From positions 6,982,088 to 7,046,087 of the forward strand of contig NC_039362.1 in assembly GCF_003573695.1 (NCBI RefSeq): DNA of 64,000 nucleotides, given 5' to 3'. How positions within the stretch are numbered: position 1 is the stretch's first letter; every line of letters starts with the position of its first letter. The notes below the pieces were generated by a model. It did not search any database. It had not been told where the DNA came from and was given only the letters and a program-made list of their open reading frames with translations. This DNA is from Papaver somniferum. Lineage: Eukaryota; Streptophyta; Magnoliopsida; Ranunculales; Papaveraceae. Shown here piece after piece: positions 22,931-36,069 of this stretch. The translations under genes and the position numbers were made by a program.

Positions 22931-23178
22931 CCCTTGGCCCCATCATGTAAAGCCAACCACACCTTGCCTTGGCCCCAACCATGCTATCCGCACCATGTGC
23001 CAATGTCATGCCAAACCCTTGGCCCCACCATGCCAAGCAACCGCACCTTGCCTTGGCCCCACCATGCCAAGCCAACCGCACCTTGCCTTGGCCCCACCAT
23101 GCGAAGCCAACCGCACCTTATCTTTGCCCCACCATGCCAATCCGTTCGTGCCAAAACCTTGGCCCCACTATGCCAAGC

Positions 23179-24990
23179 TGATGAGTGCCAAATAATGTAT
23201 ATATTTATCCCTTTTTGTTGGCATTTTAACTCATCTTTTGTGCATTAATTCTACATTTTATCCCATATTCTATATTTTCATTGTTTTCAAGAATAAATAT
23301 TTTTCTTACTTAATTTTGCTTTTTTAGGTAATAAATAAAGTCTGGATGAATTGCGGAGCGGAATAGAGCAGAAAAGTAGTGAAAAGCCGGGAGGAATTAC
23401 GCAAGGAAGCCGCAAAGAATGGAGCGCACGTCCAAAAAGCTGGAAGTGGGCTCAAGAAGAAGAAAGTTGTTCTTAAAGAAGAAGTGGGCTCAAGGTTTTC
23501 CAAGCCCAAACTCATTTCCCAAACCCATATTCTATACCCAAAAGCCTAAAACCCAAATCCATACCCGCTTGCGTCTTCAGCCGTCAGATCAGTTCTCAGA
23601 AGCATCCGACGGTCGCTCCCTTGCTGTGCATCGAAGTTTGATATCTCCGCCTTACACTACAGTACCTAACTCCATCAAGTACCGTTCGTTTCGTTGTATC
23701 TCTTCATCCGACGGTCGCTCATCGCCTGCCTCCGCATCGCCGTCAGATCCACCTACCATCTTCCCATCCATCGGTCCAGATTCGCGAAACATCAAAATCC
23801 TCTACACCTTCTCAACACCCTAGTACCCGAACCCTACACCCATTAGCCAAACACACCCTTCTCCCAAATCCATCGAATCCATCTTCTTCCCCTCTCCTGC
23901 AACAGTGACCCTTCCCCCAAATCACTCCACCATCTTCTCCCCCAAATCACTCCACCATCCTTTCCCCAAATCATTCAACCATCACCATAACCTCCACCAT
24001 CACCCGACAGAACAAACCCCCAAACAATCCCCCTAAACCTAGCTGTTTTATCCTCTCTCACCAACTGTCCTAGGAGAGGTTGATAAAACATCTCGATTTA
24101 GGGAAATTAATGGTAGCAGAAGATTCAGGAGGGAGCATAAGGACGATTCAAAGCATGGGTGCTCGATTTCAAGGCTCAATTTTCAACAAATTAGGTAACC
24201 CTAATTTCTGATTTTTGGGAAAAGGGGGAAGAACCCTAATTTTAATCTGTGGGTATAAATATGTACTGTTGGGTTGTGTTATAGACTATCTCTGGGCTAG
24301 CCAGTGAACAATTTATTGAATCAATTCTCATTTTTTTCAATTTCTGTCTTAGCAACAGTTGATAGTGTGTATGTGTGTATCCTGTTTATCTGTTGCATTT
24401 GAATTTAGTCTGTTGGATGAATGCTTTGGTTATACTCATGTCTAGCATGAGCTAATTCACTGCAACTAGGGCTCTGATGAAGCCTAGTGCACTGTTGGAT
24501 GATGCATGGTTAGGATAGTGTTCTTATTGCCTGTTTGCTTGAGCAATGAGAAGTACTCAGTGCTCTGGCATGCCTGTGATTGATTGTGCTGTCAAAAGAC
24601 AATCAATTCTAGGGGCATATCAGTGAGCAAGCTGATTTTCATCTCATTCTAGATGTATGCATAGGAACTCCAACTAAACCTAGATTGCATTGCTTGATTA
24701 GGGCACAAGGTGGATTCAATTGCCTTAGTTACTTCACACAACTCTGCATTTTGCTCTTTGTCAGTCACTATTACTCAATACCCTTGCCTTAGGCTGCTGC
24801 CTTTGTTTCACTTCTACTCTAGAAACTTGTCACTGTCACTATAGTCACTGCCTTTAGCTCACTGTGAACTTAGCTAGGAAGACTTCTTGTATGCTCCTCT
24901 CCCTGTGGACAAACCCCCACTCATCACTATATTATAAATCTTGACCTTGTATACTTGCAAGTGTTTTGTGTGCTCCCCATTTCCACACCA
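23179..24990 (+). repeat. Element B 5' LTR
   Basis: 1,812 bp. Contains TATAAATAT at 24254-24262 and a short repeat of cccccaaatcactccaccat around 23910-23960. No indel relative to the 3' LTR. ORFs inside (for example 23419-23823) have no known domain. Confidence 0.93.
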
Positions 24991-24996
24991 AGTTTT

Positions 24997-25014
24997 TGGC
25001 GCCGCTGCCGGGGA
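24997..25014 (+). promoter_or_regulatory. Element B primer-binding site (tRNA-Asp type)
   Basis: TGGCGCCGCTGCCGGGGA begins 6 bases after the 5' LTR. It is complementary, with one mismatch, to the 3' end of plant tRNA-Asp as I recall it, the usual primer of Athila-type elements. The same site is found after the 5' LTRs of elements A and E. Confidence 0.85.
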
Positions 25015-26036
25015 GCTGGCTGCCATATTTTTGAAGTTTTCATAGCTGTTGTGGCCTTGTTGTGCTTGCATAGTTGTGTGTGTTCATTGCTATCTTGTTC
25101 ACTTGCTAACTGCTGCTGGAGCTGTGCATTATTTGTTGTTGCTGCCAAGCCTGCTGCAAAGCCTGCTGCTGCTGCTGTTGTTGTTGCTGCTGTTGCTGGT
25201 GCCTTCTCTGCCAAGCTGTGCTGTGCTATTGCTGCCAAGCCAAAGTCTGCTGCTGCTGTTGCTGCTGGTGAACCAAAGCACCTGCTGCTGCCAAGTGAAG
25301 CTGCTGGGCTGCCAACTGAAGTGAAGCTGCTGGGCTCTGCCTTCTTCTAGTGGGCTTGTACTTTTCTGAATTGGGCTTCACCAAGTGCTGCTGGGCTCTG
25401 CCTCCTTTTGTTGCGGGGCTCGTGGTCTTCTGTGAGCTGGGCTTCGTTGCTGCTGCTGCTGGGCTCTGCTCCACCTGTTGCTGCTGGGCTTGGACGTGAG
25501 CTGCTTAGGACGATCCTAAAGCCCAACTGGGCTGTGCAACTAAAAGGGGACTAAAAGCCTATTTTTGGGCTTCCCTCCAAAAAACAAGTAAGCCTAACCC
25601 ATGAGTTAACCCACTTGGGCCTCATTTAAATTAAAATTCGGGCTTGTAATAATTAATTTAATTATTTATTTGGGATTGTAATAATTTTTATTTATTTTCT
25701 TTTTCTTTTTCTTTTTTTTTATATTTGGGACTGTAATTATTTTTTTTGTTGTTTTTTTTGTTTTTTTTTTTATTTTTCTTTTATTTTTCTTTTTTTTCTT
25801 TTATGGGCTTGTCTTAATTATTATTATTGTTTTTATTTTCTTTTATGAGTTGTGCTAATTTATGCTAGGTTTAGTTCAAAATTTTTTTTCCAAAGCCCAA
25901 ATTTTTTTAAACCAAAAACAAAATCCCTTGTTAGTCCAACACCCATTCAAAACCAAAATCTTCATAACCCTTGTGGGCCAAATTGTTTCCGATTGCTCTG
26001 TCTGACCAACATGTTAGTTAAGGTACCTACTAGGAC
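25015..26036 (+). other. Element B 5' untranslated leader
   Basis: Noncoding, with CTG-rich triplet runs (25130-25490), repeated gggctt words and a T-rich stretch (25680-25860). Long ORFs on both strands here (for example 24955-25350) consist of Leu/Ala or Gln runs from the triplets and are not genes. Confidence 0.7.
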
Positions 26037-27833
26037 ATGATTGTGACCTACAGAGACCAGACAAACAGACTTGTTAGAATTAACCCAGACGAACCTATCG
26101 AAATTCTAAGTTCTGAGGGAGACAGTCCAGATCAACCAGAAACAATGGGAGAACCCCGTACCCTCAAGGATTATATGTACCCAACTAGAGCCAGTCAACC
26201 TTCTTGTATTGTGCTACCCGAGGCTAATGGCCATTATGAGCTGAAATCAAGCACAATACAGATGCTTCCTATTTTTAGAGGTGTTGAGAATGAAAACCCG
26301 TACCACCACGTGAGAGAATTCGAGGAAATTTGTGGAACTCTGCGTTTCACTCAAATGACCGACGAAACCCTGAAGTTAAGGCTTTTCCTTTCTCCCTGAA
26401 GATAAGGCAAAGGCCTGGCTCTCTGCTTTACACAGCCTCAATCCATCATGACATGGGATGACCTCATAAAGGAGTTTTTCAAAAAGTTTTTCCCGAACCA
26501 CAAGACTGCGACAATTCGTCAAAGTCTGAATAGCTTTGTGCAATTAGAAGGTGAGACCTTAGCTAGATACCTGGAGAGATTCAATGAATTATTGCTCCAA
26601 TGTCCCCATCATGGTTTTGAAAAATGGAGACTTGTGCAAATTTTGTATGAAGGTCTAGATGTGTCCACCCGAACAACGGTTGAGTCGATGTGTAATGGTC
26701 TATTCGTAGATAAAACTGCTGACGCGTCTTGGGACTTCTTGATTGAAGTAGCTGAAAAGACGCAACAGTGGGAATCCATCCGTGAAACCAGAAAGACTAC
26801 ATCCGAAGCAAAGGCTTTTAGGATTGAAGCGGATTTTGAGGGAAGAGCAAACATGGCATCAATAGTTAGGAGATTAGAAGAGTTAGAACTACATAAAAAT
26901 TCAAAACCTTCCACCACTACTCTCCGAGAACATGTCGCTTCGTCTGTTTGTGCTGCTTGTAACGACCCCAACCATCAATTCCAAAATTGTCCAGATTTGC
27001 TTGCAGTCCAGGAGTCTAGGCTTGAACAGGCACATGCCATGTTTCAAAAACCAGAGCATAACCCTTATTCACAGACCTACAATCCAGGATGGAGAAACCA
27101 CCCTAACTTTTCATGGTCAAAAGGACCCACTCAAGGAGGACCATCTCAACCCAATCAGAGCTATCAAAACAATCAGATATCAAAATCAGGATATCAAGGG
27201 TTATCAACACCCGAGAAACCCTCAACAACAATCAAACTCTCAACAACAATCATATCCTCAACACAATACCGACAAGAGATTATCCACCCTAGAGGAAATG
27301 TTCCAGAGTTTGATGCAAAGTCAGAAAAATCTAGATCAAAAGATGGATCAAATATGTGAGAGAGAAAAGGGTAAACTTCCGAGCCAACCCCAACAAAATC
27401 CAAAGAGGATATTTCAAACAGGCACAACATCCTGCACTGAAACCTCACCTGATCAAATCCATGCCATTACCACCCTCCGAAGTGGTAAAGTCATCGAGAA
27501 CAACGTGGGCGAACCTAATGAATCTGATACAAATTCCACGCTGTCTCCACAACCCCAGAAAACCAAAGAATCTGAGCAAGTTGGAAAATCTGACAATTCT
27601 ACTGCTGTGAATGTCCCTTTGCCAACTCATCTTCCTGTTGCCCCATTTCCTCAAAGATTGATCTATCAACAGAAAAGTACCCATTACAATGAGATGTTAG
27701 ATCTGTTCAAGAGAGTCAACATCAACATTCCTTTTCTTGAAGCAATCAAGCAAATCCCTGCTTATGCCAAATTCCTCAAAGACTTGTACTCAAAAGCGCA
27801 AGCTCAATGTGCAAAAACGTGCTTTCTTAGCTG
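26037..27833 (+). pseudogene. Element B gag (capsid/nucleocapsid), frameshifted
   Basis: Starts MIVTYRDQTNRLVRINPDEP; the Retrotrans_gag core runs from IFRGVENENPYHHVREFEEI to QWESIRETRK, with YLERFNELLLQCPHHGFEKW inside. A CAACNDPNHQFQNC nucleocapsid-like segment follows (about 26950-26992). Frame is lost near 26391 and regained near 26440, then changes again near 27200 and 27785, so no full Gag can be read. The downstream Gln-rich part (PQQQSNSQQQ) and ITTLRSGK are typical of Athila-type gag. The related element A has a shorter, intact gag ORF. Confidence 0.88.
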
Positions 27834-30800
27834 AGCAGGTAGTTCCATCATTCTGAACAAAACTCCACCCAAGTTTAGGGATCCAGGATGTCCAACAATT
27901 TCTTGCACTATAGGAGAACACACGGTCAATAAAGCGTTATTAGACCTAGGTGCAAGTGTTAACCTACTGCCATATTCTGTTTATGAGCAGTTAGGTCTTG
28001 GGGAGTTGAAACCAACATCTATCACTCTACAACTGGCAGACCGATCTGTCAAGATTCCTCGTGGAGTGGTCGAAGTTTTGATCAAGGTTGACAAATTCTA
28101 TTTTCCCGTAGACTTCATTGTCTTAGACACTCAACCTGTACAAAACCCAGACTGTCACATTCCTGTCATCTTAGGACGTCCTTTCTTGGCTACGTCCAAC
28201 GCGATCATAATTGTCGGAATGGAGTGTTAAAACTGTCTTTTGGTAACATGACGGTAGAATTGAATGTGTTCGATATTAGTCAACAACCTGTGAATCTTGA
28301 TGATGATGATGTGCATGAAGTTAATATGATTGAAGGATTAATGCAAGATTCGTTGACTAACATTCTATCCGTCGACCCCTTTCAAGCATGTATGGAGAAC
28401 TTTAACCCTGATTCCTATGATGATGCATACTGTAGTGACGTCCTATCTCTGCTCGAATCTGTACCTCAAATGGACGTCACTGAAAGGAAATATGAAGTGG
28501 AACCACCCCTACTCTCTGATTCCAAGCTTATTCCATCCATTGTTGAGCCACCCAAGCTTGAATTGAAAACATTGCCTAGTACGTTGAAGTACGCATTCCT
28601 AGGTTCTTCTGATACTTTACCTGTCATTATTTCATCATGTTTAGACACGGAACAGGAAAGTAAGCTTTTAGAAGTACTTAAGGAACACAAAGAGGCCTTA
28701 GGATGGACCATCTCAGATCTCAAAGGAATTAGTCCCACCATTTGCATGCACCACATTAACCTTGAAGAGAATGCCAAACCATCGAGGGAAATGCAAAGGA
28801 GACTTAATCCTAACATGAGAGATGTAGTCAAAGGAGAGATCCTGAAACTACTTGATGCGGGTATCATATACCCAATTCCCGATAGCAAATGGGTTAGTCC
28901 CATTCAAGTTGTGCCTAAGAAGTCAGGCATTACTGTAGTTCAGAACGACAAGAATGAATTAGTCCCTACTCGTACAACCACAGGATGGCGAGTATGCATC
29001 GACTACAGGAAGTTGAACACAGTAACAAGGAAGGATCACTTCCCGCTCCCTTTCATTGACCAAATGCTAGAACGTGTGTCTGGACACAGTCACTACTGTT
29101 TTCTAGATGGCTTTTCCGGTTATAACCAAATTCACATTGCTCCGGAAGATCAGGAAAAAACTACATTCACGTGTCCATTTGGGACGTTTGCTTATAGACG
29201 TATGCCCTTCGGGTTGTGTAATGCACCTGCTACTTTTCAGCGTTGCATGATGAGCATTTTTTCTGACATGATAGATAGTTTTCTCGAGATCTTTATGGAT
29301 GATTTCTCTGTTTTTGGTTCCTCGTTTGACGAATGTTTGAAGCATCTTGCCCTCGTGATATCCAGATGAAAGAAAAGAACCTTGTTCTAAATTGGGAAAA
29401 ATGCCATTTTATGGTGAATTCAGGAATAGTTCTAGGACACATCATCTCAGAAAAGGAATTGAAGTGGATAAAGCTAAAGTTGACCTCATTCAACATCTAC
29501 CACAACCTTGCTCTGTGAAGGAGATCAGATCATTTCTAGGTCATGCTGGTTTTTACCGGCGATTCATCAAAGATTTCAGCAAAATCTCCAGACCTCTGTG
29601 CAGTCTTCTCTCCAAAGATGTTGCCTTCAATTTCGATGCTGCTTGTGTGAAGGCATGGGAGGAATTAAAAACCCTTCTCACCACCGCTCCTATAGTCCGA
29701 CCACCCGATTGGAAGCTTCCGTTCGAACTATGTGTGATGCCTCTGATTATGCTGTTGGTGCTGTTTTAGGACAGCGAGTTGATAGACTACCATATGTGAT
29801 ATACTATGCTAGCAAAACCCTTAATGATGCCCAACTCAATTATTCAACTACCGAGAAGGAATTGCTTGCCGTCGTTTTCGCATTAGACAAGTTTAGATCT
29901 TATCTGATAGGGTCTAAGATCATCATATACACAGACCATGCGGCTTTGAAGTATCTTCTTTCCAAGAAGGATGCTAAAGCTCGCCTTATTCGATGGATAC
30001 TCTTATTACAGGAATTCGATCTCGAAATCCGTGATAAGAAAGGTTGTGAGAATGTGGTTGCTGATCATTTGTCTAGATTAACTTTAGAGTCTATTGATGA
30101 ATGTGAGCTGATTAGAGAATCATTCCCAGATGAACAGCTGATGTCTATCTCAGACCTTCCTTGGTTTGCTGATATTGTTAACTACCTCGCTACAGGTAGG
30201 ATGCCCTCACGTTGGTCGAGACAAGACCGCTCTAAATTCCTGGCTGAAGTCAAACATTTCCTTTGGGATGACCCATATTTGTTTAAGTACTGTCCAGACC
30301 AAATCATTAGGAGATGTGTCCCCAACACTGAACAGAAAGATGTGATATCTTTCTGTCATGACCAAGCATGTGGAGGCCATTTCAGTGCCAAGAAAACCGC
30401 TGCAAAGATCTTGCAGTGTGGATTCTATTGGCCATCATTGTTCAAGGATTGCCATGATTATTGTGTTGCTTGTGAACGCTGTCAAAAGCTAGGAAGCATT
30501 TCGAGGAGAAACATGATGCCATTGAACCCCATTTTGATTGTGGAGATTTTTGATGTTTGGGGGATAGACTTCATGGGTCCATTTCCCATGTCTGACAGCA
30601 AGTTGTACATCCTAGTCGCAGTTGATTACGTTTCTAAGTGGGTAGAAGCCATAGCAACCAGAACAAATGACCACAAGGTGGTACTTTCATTTCTAAAGGA
30701 AACATATTTGCACGTTTTGGTACCCCTAGAGCTATCATCAGTGACGGCGGTTCACATTTTCGTAACAAGTACTTTGAGTCTTTAGTACGCAAGTATGGCA

Positions 30801-31445
30801 TAACTCACAAGGTTGCTACTCCGTACCACCCTCAGACTAGTGGACAAGTGGAAGTGTCTAATAGGGAAATTAAGCACATTCTGGAGAAGACGGTCAACCC
30901 GTCCAGGAAAGATTGGTCATTGAGATTGAATGATGCTTTGGGCCTATAGAACAGCTTATAAGACACCAATTGGCATGTCCCCCTATCGTCTAGTGTATGG
31001 AAAGCCGTGCCATCTACCTGTGGAATTAGAACATCGTGCCTACTGGGCAATCAAAGAGCTGAACTTTCTCTGGACGAAGCTGGAATTCAAGGAAACTTCA
31101 ACTCAACGAGTTGGAAGAATTGAGAAATGAGGCTTATGACAGTGCCAAGCTGTACAAGCAAAGATGAAGATTCATGACAAGCGTATTCTACGCAAATCCT
31201 TCACTCCTGGTCAGAAAGTCTTGCTGTATGACTCCCGATTACATCTTTTTCCAGGAAAACTGCGTTCCAGATGGAAGGGTCCGTACCTAGTACGCACAGT
31301 TTTTCCTCATGGAGCTGTAGAGCTGGAGGATGTCTCCAACAAGAACGTTTTCAAAGTCAACGGGCAGAGATTAAAGCCGTTCCTTGAGCCATTTCCACCC
31401 GACATTGAAACAACCGACCTGGAGGACCCAGTCTATGTGGACTAA
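27834..31445 (+). pseudogene. Element B pol: protease, reverse transcriptase, RNase H, integrase
   Basis: Protease: DLGASVNLLPYSVYEQLGLG at 27943, with DLGA in place of the usual D-S/T-G, as common in Athila-type elements. RT: WRVCIDYRKLN, MPFGLCNAPATFQRCM and FMDDFSVFG (about 29293), with the F-x-D-D active site. RNase H: YASKTL...[21 protein letters not shown] and [11 protein letters not shown]. Integrase: H-x3-H...C-x2-C (about 30358-30483), DFMGPFP, SDGGSHF and the glutamate in [10 protein letters not shown]; the C-terminus is KWRG-like (RWKGPYLV). Catalytic residues are present, but frame changes near 27838, 28210, 29366, 29455, 29735, 30715, 30945 and 31070 break the polyprotein. The last frame ends at TAA 31443-31445. 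Confidence 0.93.
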
Positions 31446-32327
31446 ACTGGTCCACTCTTTCCCTAAATAACCAAAAAATGTTTCCCTAAAAACCAAAATT
31501 TTTCGTTTTCCCATCAAAACCAAATGTTTCCCAACAAAACCAAATTTTTTCCAAAAAGTCCAATCCCATTAAAAACCAAATTTTCTTGTAGATAATGTGT
31601 TAGTTAAATTTCCTTTTGTATATATTTTGTGCTCATCCATTGTGACTCCTAATATGATGGATTTTTGCCTTGAATAACGGAGTTTTAATCGAGCTGCCAC
31701 CGTACAATCGGGTATTCTCTCTCCTTTTACTCTACTCAGCATGTTCCTCTTCATATATTGTTTTATAATTCTTTCCATATTTTGAAACATTGAGGACAAT
31801 GTTTAGTTTAGGTTTGGGGGTATAGAGTAGATACCATGATAATTTGCCATAATTGAAAACGAACTCCTTCTTCTTTTTGAAAAAATTGAAAAATTCCAAA
31901 AAAAATTGAAAAATCAAAATTAAAAAAAATTAAAAATGAAAAATCATAAAAATGGAGCTCATTTACCTTGAAATGTTGACTCTTGTGCAAATATGTATTT
32001 TATTAGGAGTCTTAGTCTAGATATTTAGGCACCCTGATTCTAGCACAATTCACATAGTGATAAGAAATTTGCACGCGCACGATCTACCAATACATGTATG
32101 GCCTCGATCTTCAAGGTGTTTGATAGGAAGTTACGATTGCCAATCACTTTAGAATACTGAACGAAACTTGACTAGCTTGTTCTTTGGTTGGTTGGGATAG
32201 AAGGTGGAGGTTACATTAAGAAAGACAACCATCGAATTTAACTGGGTGCATCAAAAAGGGCTACCTCTTGCAAAGTGTCATGTAATTTTTGTTTCCTTTT
32301 GTTATGTATCAAAAGTGTTTCCTTATT

Positions 32328-32364
<37 letters not shown>

Positions 32365-33001
32365 GAAAAATACAAAAAAATCAAGTATTTATCAATTCCA
32401 TCATCTCTTGTTCCAAAATAAAAAGAGAATAGTCAATGTAAATAAGAGTCATGTAAATAGTCATTTTGTTGTTTCATTGTAATAAGCAAGGAGGGTGTAT
32501 GCCATTGATGTACAACGCGAGTAATTGTGAAATACCTCCAACTCATTCACAATTCTCGTAAAGTCCGGACAGCTAGCTAGATTTCGACCTTGGTTCTTAG
32601 CCTGAGAAACTATCTCTTGGTGATTAGTAGTCATAACTTCAGATCTTTCTTTAACATGTGTAGATACACTTTACACTCTTATCACATGTCTTTTTTTGTT
32701 ATCAGTGCTAGGATTGTGCCTTTGATAGCTAGATTGACATCTCCATTTTGCTGTGAGCTTAAACTGTTTTGCACATGTCACATTTGATGGAATATGAGCT
32801 TATATTTTGACCTAGAACTTTGTAGGTACGTTCTAAGCAAACCTTCACGAGACTTCAACTCGTCCACTAGGGACACTTAGTGGTTTAAAAGGCTTAGTGC
32901 ATACGCTAAATGCATTCGAGAGACCAGCGACAGTGGTATAGTTAGGATTTCCTTAGTTTTGTTTTACTTGAGGACAAGTAAAATTCAGGTTTGGGGGTAT
33001 T
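31446..33001 (+). other. Element B 3' spacer with two PPT-like motifs
   Basis: 1.55 kb of noncoding DNA between integrase and the 3' LTR. GAGGACAAT...AGGTTTGGGGGTAT occurs at about 31792-31821, and a second copy (GAGGACAAG...AGGTTTGGGGGTAT) directly precedes the 3' LTR (32972-33000). An A run of about 30 lies at 32330-32360. Element A carries nearly the same spacer, inverted, at 39752-41050. Confidence 0.8.
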
Positions 33002-34813
33002 TGATGAGTGCCAAATAATGTATATATTTATCCCTTTTTGTTGGCATTTTAACTCATCTTTTGTGCATTAATTCTACATTTTATCCCATATTCTGTATTT
33101 TCATTGTTTTCAAGAATAAATATTTTTCTTACTTAATTTTGCTTTTTTAGGTAATAAATAAAGTATGGATGAATTGCGGAGCGGAATAGAGCAGAAAAGT
33201 AGTGAAAAGCCGGGAGGAATTACGCAAGGAAGCCGCAAAGAATGGAGCGCACGTCCAAAAAGCTGGAAGTGGGCTCAAGAAGAAGAAAGTTGTTCTTAAA
33301 GAAGAAGTGGGCTCAAGGTTTTCCAAGCCCAAACTCATTTCCCAAACCCATATTCTATACCCAAAAGCCTAAAACCCAAATCCATACCCGCTTGCGTCTT
33401 CAGCCGTCAGATCAGTTCTCAGAAGCATCCGACGGTCGCTCCCTTGCTGTGCATCGAAGTTTGATATCTCCGCCTTACACTACAGTACCTAACTCCATAA
33501 AGTACCGTTCGTTTCGTTGTATCTCTTCATCCGACGGTCGCTCATCGCCTGCCTCCGCATCGCCGTCAGATCCACCTACCATCTTCCCATCCATCGGTCC
33601 AGCTTCGCGAAACATCAAAATCCTCTACACCTGCTCAACACCCTAGTACCCGAAACCTACACCCATTAGCCAAACACACCCTTCTCCCAAATCCATCGAA
33701 TCCATCTTCTTCCCCTCTCCTGCAACAGTGACCCTTCCCCCAAATCACTCCACCATCTTCTCCCCCAAATCACTCCACCATCCTTTCCCCAAATCATTCA
33801 ACCATCACCATAACCTCCACCATCACCCGACAGAACAAACCCCTAAACAATCCCCCTAAACCTAGTTGTTTTATCCTCTCTCACCAACTGTCCTAGGCGA
33901 GGTTGATAAAACATCTCGATTTAGGGAAATTAATGGTAGCAGAAGATTCAGGAGGGAGCATAAGGACGATTCAAAGCATGGGTGCTCGATTTCAAGGCTC
34001 AATTTTCAACAAATTAGGTAACCCTAATTTCTGATTTTTGGGAAAAGGGGGAAGAACCCTAATTTTAATCTGTGGGTATAAATATGTACTGTTGGGTTGT
34101 GTTATAGACTATCTCTGGGCTAGCCAGTGAACAATTTATTGAATCAATTCTCATTTTTTTCAATTTCTGTCTTAGCAACAGTTGATAGTGTGTATGTGTG
34201 TATCCTGTTTATCTGTTGCATTTGAATTTAGTCTGTTGGATGAATGCTTTGGTTATACTCATGTCTAGCATGAGCTAATTCACTGCAACTAGGGCTCTGA
34301 TGAAGCCTAGTGCACTGTTGGATGATGCATGGTTAGGATAGTGTTCTTATTGCCTGTTTGCTTGAGCAATGAGAAGTACTCAGTGCTCTGGCATGCCTGT
34401 GATTGATTGTGCTGTCAAAAGACAATCAATTCTAGGGGCATATCAGTGAGCAAGCTGATTTTCATCTCATTCTAGATGTATGCATAGGAACTCCAACTAA
34501 ACCTAGATTGCATTGCTTGATTAGGGCACAAGGTGGATTCAATTGCCTTAGTTACTTCACACAACTCTGCATTTTGCTCTTTGTCAGTCACTATTACTCA
34601 ATACCCTTGCCTTAGGCTGCTGCCTTTGTTTCACTTCTACTCTAGAAACTTGTCACTGTCACTATAGTCACTGCCTTTAGCTCACTGTGAACTTAGCTAG
34701 GAAGACTTCTTGTATGCTCCTCTCCCTGTGGACAAACCCCCACTCATCACTATATTATAAATCTTGACCTTGTATACTTGCAAGTGTTTTGTGTGCTCCC
34801 CATTTTCACACCA
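33002..34813 (+). repeat. Element B 3' LTR
   Basis: 1,812 bp, same boundaries as the 5' LTR, preceded by the polypurine tract at about 32985-33001. Confidence 0.93.
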
Positions 34814-36069
34814 CAAGCCGTCCGCGTCATTTGCCTTGGCCCCACCATGCCGGCCTTCCCTATGCGGCTACCAAAACGAAGGTGTGCGACGATCAACGAC
34901 CACCCTTCAATCCTAGATGCAAATCCTAGTCGTCCGAGGTCGCCAAACAACGCATGGTAACCTTTGGCCCAAAACCCTAGTTTTGGCCACGCCAAACCGC
35001 GCTAAGGCATGCCACGCCACATGTGCCAATGGCATGCCAACCACCTTATCACGCCATACCATTCCGGCTTTCCCTATGCGGCTACCAAAACGAAGGCCTA
35101 CAAGAATCAACGATCACTCTTTCATCTAAGGTGTAGATCTTAGCCGTCCAAGGTTACCAGCTAACGCATGGAAACCTTTGGCCCTAGTTTGGTCGCGCCT
35201 AAACAAAGCCAAAACCCAACTTTTGGCCGCGCATAAACTAGGCCATATTAAATCCATACTGATCATGCTTTCATGTCACTGGCTACCAAACGAAGGGTTG
35301 CAATAATCAACGGCTACCTTTCCTCTTAAGATGCAAAATCTCGACCGTCGAAGGTCACCACCGAGCCGACAAGTCTCCCAAGCTCAACTTGCCAGACAAC
35401 AACAACGTGCTACATGTTTTCCATGAAAACACTCGAGGCATCAACGTATGTCAAAAACTGGGGGATGCTCATTGGGTATTGGTTTGGCGGTTTACAGCGT
35501 GCGGCGTATACTACGCCCGTTATAAGAAAGTGCCATAAGGATGAGGCGGTTAGTAAATACAAGGAGTAATGGTGAAACACTTTCTTTTACGGAACATCAA
35601 TTCCAGGCATTACAGGCTACCACCTCCTCCCATTTACTCACCCGTTTTCCATTTCTTAATGAGACCAGAGTACGTTTCACTTCGACTTGTATAAATAGGC
35701 ATTACCTATTTCCACCGAACAACAAGTTCAGGTCAGGAGCATACAACACTCAGAAAACATTTGCTAGCTTTTCATCTGTTAGCTTCCCACTTTCCGATAC
35801 AAGTCGTAGAAAACAACTACTCTTCCAGAATCAACTATTCTGGTCTCAACACTTTCTTAGCTTCCCTCCCCAAAACCAACCCTTCTCCTTCACTTTGTGA
35901 CCGAAGCAAGTCTGGAACGGCCATTTCTTGGTTTAGGCTGGATTTTTACAGATTGATCTCTCGAATCTAAAGTACTCCCTTGCAGTACATTGTTTAGGGT
36001 TTAAATTCGTTTCTCATCCACACACCCGAAATTACCAAAATCAGCAGAAACCGTTTTCACCCTCAAACA

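Larger units (their letters stand above)
23179..34813 (+). mobile_element. Element B: full-length Athila/Tat-type Ty3/Gypsy retrotransposon
   Basis: LTRs 23179-24990 and 33002-34813 are both exactly 1,812 bp, start TGATGAGTGCC and end CACACCA. They are flanked by the duplication CAAGC (23174-23178 and 34814-34818). The interior holds a tRNA-Asp primer site, gag, protease, reverse transcriptase, RNase H and integrase in Gypsy order, a 1.5-kb 3' spacer and a polypurine tract (GGTTTGGGGGTATT). About ten differences between the LTRs were counted by eye (about 99.4% identity), so the insertion is recent. Gag-pol is nevertheless broken by many small indels. Confidence 0.93.
19701..36069 (+). repeat. 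Element C 5' LTR in three pieces
   Basis: Pieces 19701-20015, 22402-23178 and 34819-36069 total about 2.34 kb and align in order with the uninterrupted 3' LTR (53195-55298, 2,104 bp). The breaks are the insertions of D and B. Over the last 1.25 kb the two LTRs differ at roughly 2% of positions by eye, so C is older than A and B. A TATA box (TATAAATAG) is at 35690-35698. Confidence 0.9.

Noticed and set aside
22350..23248. Long overlapping ORFs on both strands (His/Pro/Ala- or Trp/His/Gly-rich), also at 53375-54321
   Set aside because: They are translations of the roughly 70-bp LTR minisatellite of element C, open in several frames at once, with no domain and no independent gene signals.
23419..23823. 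134-aa ORF, repeated at 33242-33646
   Set aside because: Lies within the LTR of element B, in both copies, with no recognisable domain; preserved because the LTRs are young.
24955..25474. ORFs of 80-130 codons in both orientations after the B 5' LTR
   Set aside because: Leu/Ala/Gln runs produced by CTG/CAG triplets in a noncoding leader.
32331..32361. Poly-A run as a retroposon tail
   Set aside because: It lies within the 3' spacer of element B, and element A has the matching run (inverted) at 40432-40466; it is a simple repeat of the family, not an insertion.
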